DNA from: Candidatus Melainabacteria bacterium
GTDB lineage: Bacteria > Cyanobacteriota > Vampirovibrionia > Obscuribacterales > Obscuribacteraceae
Assembly: GCA_020853845.1 (NCBI GenBank)
Contig: JADYYD010000205.1
Span: 1-51,124, forward strand
DNA length: 51,124 nt
Reading direction: 5' to 3'
The position numbers and the translations under genes were made by a program. This document shows positions 44,395-51,124 of this stretch, one piece after another. The notes below the pieces were generated by a model, which worked only from the letters and a program-made list of their open reading frames with translations, was not told the DNA's origin and did not search any database. Numbering within the stretch: position 1 is the stretch's first letter; each line of letters opens with the position of its first letter.

Positions 44395-46167
44395 CTATTC
44401 TGATTTGTTTTCTTGCAGCCAGCGCCGCGCTTCTTCATAGACATTCGCATAGGCATCGCGGTGTTTGCCGAGAATATTGAAAGCGCGCTGGTAATTCTCT
44501 CTTGCTTCTCCCATATCGCCCGCTCTGGTTGCACCAATGCCGATATTTGCCATGTCTTTGGTCGCTTCTGTACTTTCAGGTCCTTGAACTTTGACATACA
44601 AATCTCTTGCTGTTCTGAAAAACGGCATGGCATTCGGCCAGTGGTTTTCCATCGAGAGAATGTAGCCGATCACGTGAATGTTTCTCGCCGCTCCCAAATC
44701 ATTTCCTCCCGCCATTTGACGCAGGATGCTCTGAGCTTCTGCGTATTTGCCTTGCATTGCCAGAGAACGTGCAAGCGGAAAAATCGTCAGATTAACATAC
44801 TTCGGATTGGCTTCTGCCACGCCCTTCAAAAGTTTTTCAGCCTCTGCATACTTCTTGCCTGCGTACAACTTTTCCGCCGTCTTTATGCTTCGGACCGCCT
44901 CGGCAACAGTCGCGTCCGGCATAAGAAATGATGTGATCGGATCGGGAAGTTCCATACTTGCAATTAGTTGCGCCGACTTCAGCGGCTCCGAAGCAATCGT
45001 CATTTTGATGAGACAAATGACTGACAGCGTTAAGATCAGCAAGGTGTATGCGACGAGTTTTAAACTGCTCCGTGCACTGCGCCGAACATAAACACCTCGT
45101 CCCTTCAGATAACCTGCAAGAGCGTTTTTCAATTCGGTCATCGAGCGGAAACGATCGGACGCCTGTTTCTCCAGAGCGCAGGTGACAATCTTTTGCATGT
45201 CAGGTGAAACGTTCAGAGCATTTGGAATAGGAGCCGGTTTTTCCCTTTGATGTTTAATAATCGTGTCTGCATAAGTCTTCCCGACAAATGGTGCGTGTCC
45301 CGTTATCGCTTCGTATAAGACACAGCCGAGAGAATAGATGTCTGATCGAGCATCGCATTTGTTACCGACGCACTGTTCTGGGCTCATGTACAGAGGACTT
45401 CCGAGAAGCTGTCCTGTTTGCGTCAGGCTCAGTTCGTCATTGTCGAGAAGATTTGCTTTGGCAATTCCAAAATCGACGATACGCACTACAGGTGGTGCGT
45501 CACCATTTTGCTTCACCAGAACATTGCTTGGCTTGATGTCTCGGTGAATGATGCCCAGTGCATGAGCATGTTCCAGCGCTTCCGCGACCTGGCGGCAGAC
45601 TTCTGCCGCAAAATCAGGATTGAGATTTTTCTTCCTGGCAATCAGGCTGTCCAGCGGCTCGCCGTCAAAATACTCCATGACCATGTACGGTCCGTATTCT
45701 TCGGCGAGTCCAAAGTCCATCACCCGAATAATGCCGGGATGATTGAGACCGGAAAGCACTCGCGCTTCTTGCTGAAACCTCAGCCAGCGCTGCTCTTGCA
45801 TGCTTTGATTCGGTGCAAGGAATTTTACGGCAAGGTCCTTCTTTGTCAGTATGTGGTGAGCTAAATAGACATCGCCCATGCCGCCTTTTCCAAGTTTTGA
45901 TTTGATGCGCAAAACGTCCGTCACCATTTCGTCGTTTTTGATCAATCGCCTACGAGTATGCGCTTTCTTGCTGGTGTGTCCATCGACTGAGTCGGTTTCA
46001 CCAAGCAGCTTTGTTGCATCGCCGTCAAAAGTTTCAAAGCCGAGCATAGAGCGCTGGGGATCAATCGCCTCATCGTCTGCGAAATCCGCTTCGGCGTCTA
46101 AATCCGCTCTGCCCACGACTAAATCCGGTGCAGCATCTTTTAAAGCAGGTTTTTCTTCAGGGTCCAT
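44395..46167 (-). CDS. transmembrane Ser/Thr kinase with C-terminal TPR region
   Basis: The 590-residue protein has a disordered acidic N-terminus and a complete kinase domain (about 85-355). From a longer TTG form, the landmarks are LGKGGMGDV (94-102), K117, HRDIKPSN (210-217), DFG (234-236) and SPEQ then DIYSLG. One membrane helix (about 371-391) follows, then TPR-like repeats such as KTAEKLYAGKKYAEAEKLLK. It should phosphorylate Ser/Thr. It lies 28 bp downstream of a pseudokinase gene in the same direction, and the pair probably acts together. The start lacks a clear ribosome site, suggesting coupling to the upstream gene. Confidence 0.92.
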   Translation of the reverse strand: MDPEEKPALKDAAPDLVVGRADLDAEADFADDEAIDPQRSMLGFETFDGDATKLLGETDSVDGHTSKKAHTRRRLIKNDEMVTDVLRIKSKLGKGGMGDVYLAHHILTKKDLAVKFLAPNQSMQEQRWLRFQQEARVLSGLNHPGIIRVMDFGLAEEYGPYMVMEYFDGEPLDSLIARKKNLNPDFAAEVCRQVAEALEHAHALGIIHRDIKPSNVLVKQNGDAPPVVRIVDFGIAKANLLDNDELSLTQTGQLLGSPLYMSPEQCVGNKCDARSDIYSLGCVLYEAITGHAPFVGKTYADTIIKHQREKPAPIPNALNVSPDMQKIVTCALEKQASDRFRSMTELKNALAGYLKGRGVYVRRSARSSLKLVAYTLLILTLSVICLIKMTIASEPLKSAQLIASMELPDPITSFLMPDATVAEAVRSIKTAEKLYAGKKYAEAEKLLKGVAEANPKYVNLTIFPLARSLAMQGKYAEAQSILRQMAGGNDLGAARNIHVIGYILSMENHWPNAMPFFRTARDLYVKVQGPESTEATKDMANIGIGATRAGDMGEARENYQRAFNILGKHRDAYANVYEEARRWLQENKSE

Positions 46168-46195
46168 CAGCAATTATTCGATGAAAAAAACATTG

Positions 46196-47188
46196 CTAGC
46201 CCGCCATTGCCGTCTTGAAGTCGCGGGCGAATTTTTCGATTGTCTGATGGCGCTTGTCGGGAGACTTTTCCAGGGCTTTGAGAATAACGGCGTCTACATA
46301 TTGCGGAAGCCGCAAACCGGGTGTCACCGTAGACGGTGGCATCGGTTTTTTGCTCAAGTGTTTGTTTCTAATCTCTACTCCGTTCGGTCCTTCGAAAGGC
46401 GCTACACCAGTGAGCGCTTCATAAAGAATGCAACCAAGCGAATAAATGTCGGAGCGGTCGTCGAGCGCTTCTCCGGTCAATTGTTCCGGACTTGCATACA
46501 GAATGGTTCTGGCTGAGTCACCAAAATAGTCAAGCTCGGGAGGATCTTCCTGTTTCACACCCAATGACTGCGACCGCGAAAAATCGATCACAGTTACGAT
46601 GTCGGCGTTGCCCGCCGGCGTGAGCATCAAATGGTGCGGATAGACGGAGCCGTGAATTTTCATGAGCTGATGCACTGCTGAAAGAGCATCGCAGATCTGT
46701 GAGAAAAGCACGCTCATGCGCCGAGGATCGACTTTCTTTTCTTGCTTCATCAATTCGCCCAGGTTCATACCCTCAATGTATTTGAGAGCCATGAATTGAG
46801 TGCCTTCTTTAGTAATTCCGAAGTCGTGAATGCTAATCACGTGCGGGTGCGTGAGAGAGCTGAGCAAATAGCCTTCGTTTTGGAAGCGAGTGTTGACGGC
46901 TCGGTCTGTTTTGAAATCGGCGTGTAAAACTCTGAATGCAACAATGCGATTAGCTTCCACATCGCGCGCTTTGTATACGCCGCAATGATGTCCGATTTTA
47001 GGCGGCGACAAAATCGTATATTTATCAGCAACTGTTTGTCCGACCGAGTATCCGGTAGTTGCCTGCTTGCTCCCCTGGGCGGCAGGTGAAGAGAGCATGC
47101 CCCCATCGAACGGGCAATACTCGATGTCGGCGCCGTACGAGCGTTCGCAATTCGGGCACTTTTTTTCCTGGCTCTGATCTACGGACAA
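46196..47188 (-). CDS. zinc-ribbon pseudokinase
   Basis: The 330-residue protein starts with CPNCERSYGADIEYCPFDGG, a CxxC...CxxD zinc-ribbon-like motif. A kinase fold with eroded catalytic residues follows. The glycine loop reads PPKIGHHCGVY, the ATP lysine is Arg (VAFRV, R86), and the HRD-x-K-x-x-N loop is HGSVYPHH (D to S181, K to Y183, N to H186). DFG is DFSRS, keeping only D202; SPEQ and DIYSLGC are kept. It is therefore predicted to be inactive as a kinase and to serve as a scaffold or regulator of the active kinase just downstream. No membrane helix is seen. Confidence 0.88.
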   Translation of the reverse strand: MSVDQSQEKKCPNCERSYGADIEYCPFDGGMLSSPAAQGSKQATTGYSVGQTVADKYTILSPPKIGHHCGVYKARDVEANRIVAFRVLHADFKTDRAVNTRFQNEGYLLSSLTHPHVISIHDFGITKEGTQFMALKYIEGMNLGELMKQEKKVDPRRMSVLFSQICDALSAVHQLMKIHGSVYPHHLMLTPAGNADIVTVIDFSRSQSLGVKQEDPPELDYFGDSARTILYASPEQLTGEALDDRSDIYSLGCILYEALTGVAPFEGPNGVEIRNKHLSKKPMPPSTVTPGLRLPQYVDAVILKALEKSPDKRHQTIEKFARDFKTAMAG

Positions 47189-47264
47189 AAGAAAATCCCA
47201 AGCAGTGGTTGATCACTAAATGAATTCCCGATATTCGAACTTTTAATCTAACAAGATAAGAAAT

Positions 47265-47336
47265 TAGGGTTAGAGGGATTCGAACCCTCTTCTCCAGATT
47301 GAGAGCCTGGCGTCCTTCCGGGTAGACGATAACCCC
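47265..47336 (-). tRNA. trnE: tRNA-Glu (anticodon CUC)
   Basis: A 72-nt cloverleaf reads on the minus strand. Acceptor GGGGTTA pairs with TAACCCT (first pair G-U), D stem GTCT/GGAC, anticodon stem CCAGG/TCTGG with loop CTCTCAA, T stem GAGGG/CCCTC with TTCGAAT, discriminator A. No CCA is encoded. It lies 34 bp downstream of tRNA-Gln. Confidence 0.92.
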
Positions 47337-47370
47337 GTATTCACTGCGAGAGCAAGTGGAAACTTAATAA

Positions 47371-47442
47371 CTGGGCGGCCAGGATTCGAACCTGGATTCA
47401 CAGATTCAGAATCTGCTTTCCTGCCAGTTGAAAGACTGCCCA
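47371..47442 (-). tRNA. trnQ: tRNA-Gln (anticodon CUG)
   Basis: A 72-nt cloverleaf reads on the minus strand. Acceptor TGGGCAG pairs with CCGCCCA (A6-C67 mismatch), D stem TTTC/GGAA, anticodon stem GCAGA/TCTGT with loop TTCTGAA, T stem CCAGG/CCTGG with TTCGAAT. Discriminator G fits tRNA-Gln. No CCA is encoded. Confidence 0.9.
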
Positions 47443-47512
47443 AAAAGCGCGCGCCCAATAATGCACAGCGCTCGAATGAGCGCGAGCGCTAAGCGATAGA
47501 TTTCCACTAAAT

Positions 47513-48805
47513 CTAAGTGACGACTTTGTCTTTTTTAGGTTCCCACGTCGCTTGCTTGGTTGGTTTGACGGCCAGGTTTGAAACAGCGGGCAAATCGTGG
47601 ATGGTCTTTTGTATTTGCCGTCTTGCCTGAGTTTTCCAGCCGAATTTGTTGATGATTTCCGGCAGACTCGAACCGCTCCATTGCCAGTGATGCAGTGCAA
47701 CTATGGCTTGTTCGACGGAGAGAGTGCTTTCGTCGATCATTGCCTGGCAACGCACTGCAATGTGCAAAGTCGCTTCTGAGATTTGTCCGGCGTTGAGAAG
47801 AATTTCTTCGAACGGTTTGACTTTGCGACTATCGCATGTGATCGCTCGTCTCAAGCCGTCGTCGCTCAACAAGCCTGCAAGTTTCAAAAGATCGACAAGA
47901 CCGATGAGGTTGGTCGTTTTGAATTGAGCCTTGTTGATTTCGCTCATGCAATTTTCGACGTTCCAGCCGTGCTGGTGAATGAGGCTCAAGGCTTCCGCGG
48001 CTTCGTCCGGAGTCATATTCTCCGCGCGCACCATCTCTTGCAGTCCGAGCGCGGCATCGAGAACGCCTTCATTGATGAAGCCGGATTGCATGAGCGCCTG
48101 ACCGATGAGCATATCGACAGAGAGTGCGAATTCCAGAGCGGTAATCAAATCGGTTTCGGAAACGACATCGGCCAAAACCAGCAATTCACCAAGGCGGATA
48201 TTCGGTCGGTCCGGCATTCTGTAACCGGCGGCGACCAAAGCACCGTCCAGAGAGAAATCGGAAGCTTTGGCAGAGCGCATTATTGCTACTCCGTCTTCGC
48301 GTTCCACTACTCCGTCGCGCACGTATTGCTGCATCGTAAGAGCGGCTTGAACAACGCTTGATGGAAGGAAGTTCTTGAGCACGAGAATGCGACCAAGCGG
48401 CAAACCGAGATGCTGGCTGGTGTGCAGTGCGTCTTCCACTTGCTTGCGTGTCACGAGTTCTGCGCCTACGAGCAAGTCGCCCAGCTTGTTGGTGTTATTG
48501 CTTACATCTTCCAGACAGCCGAGATACTCGAGCGAGTCGGTTAAGCTCAGCCGGCGAGCCGCCGCGACTTCCACCGCTTTGACTGCTGTTTCCAATGTGA
48601 GCAGGCGATCGCGCACTAACGATTGCGCAAGAATCGCGGCCTTGAGCGTATCGTTCCTGATGATGTCCAGCATCACGAGCACTCGCCCGATTGGCAGACC
48701 GCTCTTGCCGGAGACCTGCATTGCGTTGGCGAGATCTTCAACCGTGACGAGCTTGGCTCGTCTCAGCAGTTCGCCTATAAGCATGGTTTCGCCTGGTTTA
48801 TTCAT
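47513..48805 (-). CDS. protein of four MshEN-like repeats without an ATPase
   Basis: The 430-residue protein is built of four repeats of about 98 residues, beginning near positions 10, 108, 205 and 303. Each opens with a GELL-like segment (IGELLRRAKLVTVEDLANAM, LGDLLVGAELVTRKQVEDAL, LGELLVLADVVSETDLITAL, LVDLLKLAGLLSDDGLRRAI) and goes on to LG/IG-RVLV. This matches MshEN, the N-terminal domain of type II secretion and pilus ATPases, which binds cyclic di-GMP in some members. No Walker motif is present. It may be a c-di-GMP sensor or scaffold; ligand binding is inference. It lies upstream of the tRNA pair and is transcribed in the same direction. Confidence 0.8.
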   Translation of the reverse strand: MNKPGETMLIGELLRRAKLVTVEDLANAMQVSGKSGLPIGRVLVMLDIIRNDTLKAAILAQSLVRDRLLTLETAVKAVEVAAARRLSLTDSLEYLGCLEDVSNNTNKLGDLLVGAELVTRKQVEDALHTSQHLGLPLGRILVLKNFLPSSVVQAALTMQQYVRDGVVEREDGVAIMRSAKASDFSLDGALVAAGYRMPDRPNIRLGELLVLADVVSETDLITALEFALSVDMLIGQALMQSGFINEGVLDAALGLQEMVRAENMTPDEAAEALSLIHQHGWNVENCMSEINKAQFKTTNLIGLVDLLKLAGLLSDDGLRRAITCDSRKVKPFEEILLNAGQISEATLHIAVRCQAMIDESTLSVEQAIVALHHWQWSGSSLPEIINKFGWKTQARRQIQKTIHDLPAVSNLAVKPTKQATWEPKKDKVVT

Positions 48806-48994
48806 GATCTACTCTTCCTGGGGCACGGAATACAAATGCAACACCAATTACTAATGACGGCTGCCGCATGACATTTAGACTGACATCCGGAAAGTTCTGC
48901 AAAAGTGCAGACAATCACCGTACTACAATCATGCGTGGCTTAAGGCAAGCCTCTGTATCGATTTGCCTGTAATTCGTATAGGGGGTTCCTATAT

Positions 48995-49552
48995 TTAAGT
49001 GACGCTCTCCAGAGCGTTTTTCATCGCAATCGCCGCATTGTCGGTCGGATCAGCTTCAAGCGCGCGCTTAACGCACTCCTTGGCGCCCGTGAAATCAAGG
49101 TCCATGCCCTTAGCGGCTGCAAGATGGAGCCAACCATTAACATAGTCAGGATTGATTTCCAGTGCTCTGGCCAGCAAGTCTCGAGCTTCTTTGGTCTGAT
49201 TGTCCTGCAGATAAAGCACCGATAAATTCCCGTACGGCCACTCGAAATCAGGGAATTCACGGATCAGTGACTTAAACGTCTCTTTGGCGCCGTCGCAATC
49301 ACCGAGCGCCATTTGATTGAAGCCTTCGATATTCCTTTGCTCGGCCAGAAGTGGCACAGGAAATCTCGGCAACTTGGTTTTAAGGAAACGGCTTGCGACT
49401 TTTGCGACTTCCGACTCCGGTTCGAGCTCCTGGGCAAGGATCAGGGCATCTCTGGCCTGTTCGGTCCAGCCCATGGACTTGTACTTGATGCCCAGCTCGT
49501 AATACTCAGCGGCAGAAAGTCCTTCCGGGACTTCTCTTGGAGGTAGTTCCAT
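48995..49552 (-). CDS. cytoplasmic TPR-repeat protein
   Basis: From the ATG at 49552 the 185-residue protein has about four TPR units: YYELGIKYKSMGWTEQARDA, GFNQMALGDCDGAKETFKSL, PYGNLSVLYLQDNQTKEARD and GWLHLAAAKGMDLDFTGAKE. There is no signal peptide or membrane helix. TPRs bind partner proteins; none is identified. A longer frame begins at 49600, but the AAGGA next to 49552 supports the shorter one. Confidence 0.82.
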   Translation of the reverse strand: MELPPREVPEGLSAAEYYELGIKYKSMGWTEQARDALILAQELEPESEVAKVASRFLKTKLPRFPVPLLAEQRNIEGFNQMALGDCDGAKETFKSLIREFPDFEWPYGNLSVLYLQDNQTKEARDLLARALEINPDYVNGWLHLAAAKGMDLDFTGAKECVKRALEADPTDNAAIAMKNALESVT

Positions 49553-49650
49553 TTCCTTACTCTCATGATAGGCCGAGCTTAACGGCGGCCGTAATGTCAA
49601 TTGTAATGTCTAAACTCTTTTTTGGGAGTGATCTTAGCCAAGGAAGTGTA

Positions 49651-50112
49651 TTAAGGCTTGACTTGCGTGCTTCCGGGCGGGCTGGTCTTGAGCAGATAGC
49701 GCAAACTTTTGCAAACCTCCGCCATTTGCTCTTCTTTCAGTGCCGGTTCCAGAGGATACGACATGATGCCGCGGCCGCGGAAATAGCGCGGAAGGCTGTC
49801 TGTGCGGGGAATCACGTGGACATGAAAGTGCGGCACTGCCTCTCCCAGCGAAAATGTATAGATGCGTTCCGCACCTGTAAGCTTGCGAATCAAAGCCATC
49901 ACTTGCTTCAAAAGAGCGCCGTAGCCTGCCGCCTCATCCTCGGTGGCTTCCGTGAGGTCAAGTATATGCCGCCGCGCTTCGATGACAAGATAGCCGAGAA
50001 TATTTGTTTCTCTGGAATGGCGCACGACAAAACCATCCGTCGAAAGAATTACATCTTTCTGCGGCTCATGTTCCTGTCGCTTGCAGATAAGGCAGCGGGC
50101 ATCTTCACTCAT
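49651..50112 (-). CDS. HIT-family nucleotide hydrolase
   Basis: The 153-residue protein has the histidine triad HFHVHVIPR near residue 95, with the catalytic middle His, and an upstream VIEARRHILDL segment typical of the family. HIT proteins hydrolyse nucleotide phosphoramidates or dinucleotide polyphosphates. An N-terminal CLICKR may be half of a metal site. It precedes the TPR gene on the same strand, about 100 bp away. Confidence 0.9.
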   Translation of the reverse strand: MSEDARCLICKRQEHEPQKDVILSTDGFVVRHSRETNILGYLVIEARRHILDLTEATEDEAAGYGALLKQVMALIRKLTGAERIYTFSLGEAVPHFHVHVIPRTDSLPRYFRGRGIMSYPLEPALKEEQMAEVCKSLRYLLKTSPPGSTQVKP

Positions 50113-50228
50113 GGGAAATCAACCTGGCGAGTTAAAGGCGGGATCAATATAAAAACAGAATGGAACAGAAGAGACTTTATAATATGGGCTCGGCGAAATC
50201 ACCTAAATTCGTGTATCCATAAAAAAAT

Positions 50229-51124
50229 ATGCCAATTTGTTTTCAAGTAGTCCGTGAATTTCAAAAACCGCGCCTGCCAAGGTTTGTCAATCTGATACTA
50301 CTGGCGGTGCTGCTGTCGGTTGCCGCGGCCAGTCCGTCACTCGCCGATGAAGTAACAAATTTTTCGACAAATCTGCGGATTTTGCCGGATACAACCGTTG
50401 ATGTTCACGAAGATTTGACCGTGCGTTTTACTTCTCCGCGGCACGGTATCAAACGCTTCATTCCTGTCGTTTATAAGCGCAACGGAAACAATTACACGAT
50501 CGATCTCAAATTGTTGGGAGTGACTTCGACCGGCGGGAAATACGTTCCATACAAGACTGAAAAGCAGGGGCGTGATTTTTTTATCGTGATAGGCAACCCT
50601 GAAAAAACAGTGCTCGGGTTGCAGCAGTATCACATTCATTACACGGTCAAACGCGTCGTCAATTTTTTCGATGAGAAGCCAGAGCTGTACTGGAACGCCA
50701 CAGGCAATGAGTGGCACATGCCCATAGAGAAAGTGGTGGCGAGAGTGGACTTTCCTCCCGTCTCGGATAAGGCTGAGATTCGCGCCAAAGCATTTATTGG
50801 TGAGGAAGGTTCGAATTCAACAGCCGGATACACGCTGGATTTGAACAGTGCAACATTCACCTCAGGCAAATTGGAGCCAGGTGAAGGATTGACAGTAGTC
50901 GTCGGTTTGCCTGAAGGACTCATCCTCAAACCAACACAGTGGCAAGAATTTCTCTATCTGGCGGCCGACTGGTGGCCGCTTGTCGTATTGCCGCTTTTGA
51001 CTTTCACTGCTTGCTTCAACATGTGGTGGTATGTCGGGCGTGATGCTATCAAAAGACAGGCTGTATCAGTCGAATGGGAACCGCCCAAAGAATTGTCTCC
51101 AGCAGAAGTCGGCACTTTGATCGA
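50229..51124 (+). CDS. DUF2207 membrane protein, C-terminus cut by window edge
   Basis: About 298 residues are visible from ATG 50229. A signal peptide (FVNLILLAVLLSVAAASPSL, cut near LADE) is followed by a beta-rich outer domain with VDVHEDLTVRFTSPRHGIKR and HYTVKRVVNFFDEKPELYWN, the DUF2207 signature. A membrane helix is at about residues 245-267. The gene continues past the window. DUF2207 proteins are membrane proteins of unknown role. No strong ribosome site is seen at the start. Confidence 0.82.
   Translation, partial: MPICFQVVREFQKPRLPRFVNLILLAVLLSVAAASPSLADEVTNFSTNLRILPDTTVDVHEDLTVRFTSPRHGIKRFIPVVYKRNGNNYTIDLKLLGVTSTGGKYVPYKTEKQGRDFFIVIGNPEKTVLGLQQYHIHYTVKRVVNFFDEKPELYWNATGNEWHMPIEKVVARVDFPPVSDKAEIRAKAFIGEEGSNSTAGYTLDLNSATFTSGKLEPGEGLTVVVGLPEGLILKPTQWQEFLYLAADWWPLVVLPLLTFTACFNMWWYVGRDAIKRQAVSVEWEPPKELSPAEVGTLI

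Overview
The window is 51 kb of bacterial chromosome with roughly even base composition and no plasmid, phage or rRNA hallmark. The gene content suggests a member of the Cyanobacteria/Melainabacteria branch, probably an Obscuribacterales-like organism. It has several Hanks-type Ser/Thr kinases joined to TPR regions, a PP2C phosphatase, LL-diaminopimelate aminotransferase (dapL, the lysine route of cyanobacteria, chlamydiae and plants), many secreted TPR proteins and a tandem MshEN-like repeat protein. It carries no photosynthesis gene. The taxonomic call is inference; no marker rRNA is present.

Layout. 1-3.6 kb: a cut-off NAD-dependent epimerase, a small membrane protein and a transmembrane Ser/Thr kinase. 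4-7 kb: a DUF2157 membrane protein paired with a GDYXXLXY protein, then a secreted unknown. 6.9-12.6 kb: isochorismatase-type hydrolase, PP2C phosphatase, polytopic membrane protein, UMF1-type MFS transporter and a 424-residue unknown. 12.8-16.2 kb: a secreted unknown, a replication-relaxation-like winged-helix protein, an oligopeptide-type ABC ATPase and a small membrane protein with a clear terminator. 16.6-19.7 kb: 3-hydroxyacyl-CoA dehydrogenase and a GT39 (ArnT/PMT-like) glycosyltransferase. 19.8-22 kb: a secreted TPR protein and a secreted TonB-C-like protein.

22-25.6 kb is the most accessory-looking part: a solitary PglX/Eco57I-like adenine methyltransferase whose 5' end runs into 15/16-bp tandem repeats, facing away from a DUF6088/AbiEi-like winged-helix protein, with nested inverted repeats between them. 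25.6-34.4 kb returns to housekeeping genes: Gfo/Idh/MocA oxidoreductase with a TPR protein, dapL, a second GT39 enzyme, a YhiN-family flavoprotein, a secreted amidohydrolase and a TadE-like protein. 34.5-35.5 kb holds three small unknowns, two of them convergent and carrying short Cys motifs. 35.8-41.2 kb: NCS1 transporter, PlsC acyltransferase, an NDH-2 dehydrogenase fused to cNMP and CBS domains, and a secreted beta-rich protein. 41.8-47.2 kb: a HerA/DUF87-like ATPase and an operon of a zinc-ribbon pseudokinase followed by an active TPR kinase. 47.3-51.1 kb: tRNA-Glu and tRNA-Gln, the tandem MshEN-like protein, a TPR protein, a HIT hydrolase and a cut-off DUF2207 protein.

Working together: three kinase-fold proteins and one PP2C phosphatase point to phospho-signalling as a theme. 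The two GT39 enzymes, PlsC and the exported proteins point to envelope building. The methyltransferase/DUF6088 locus is the best candidate for an undescribed defence-like or phase-variable module, but no partner nuclease, ATPase or toxin is seen in the window.
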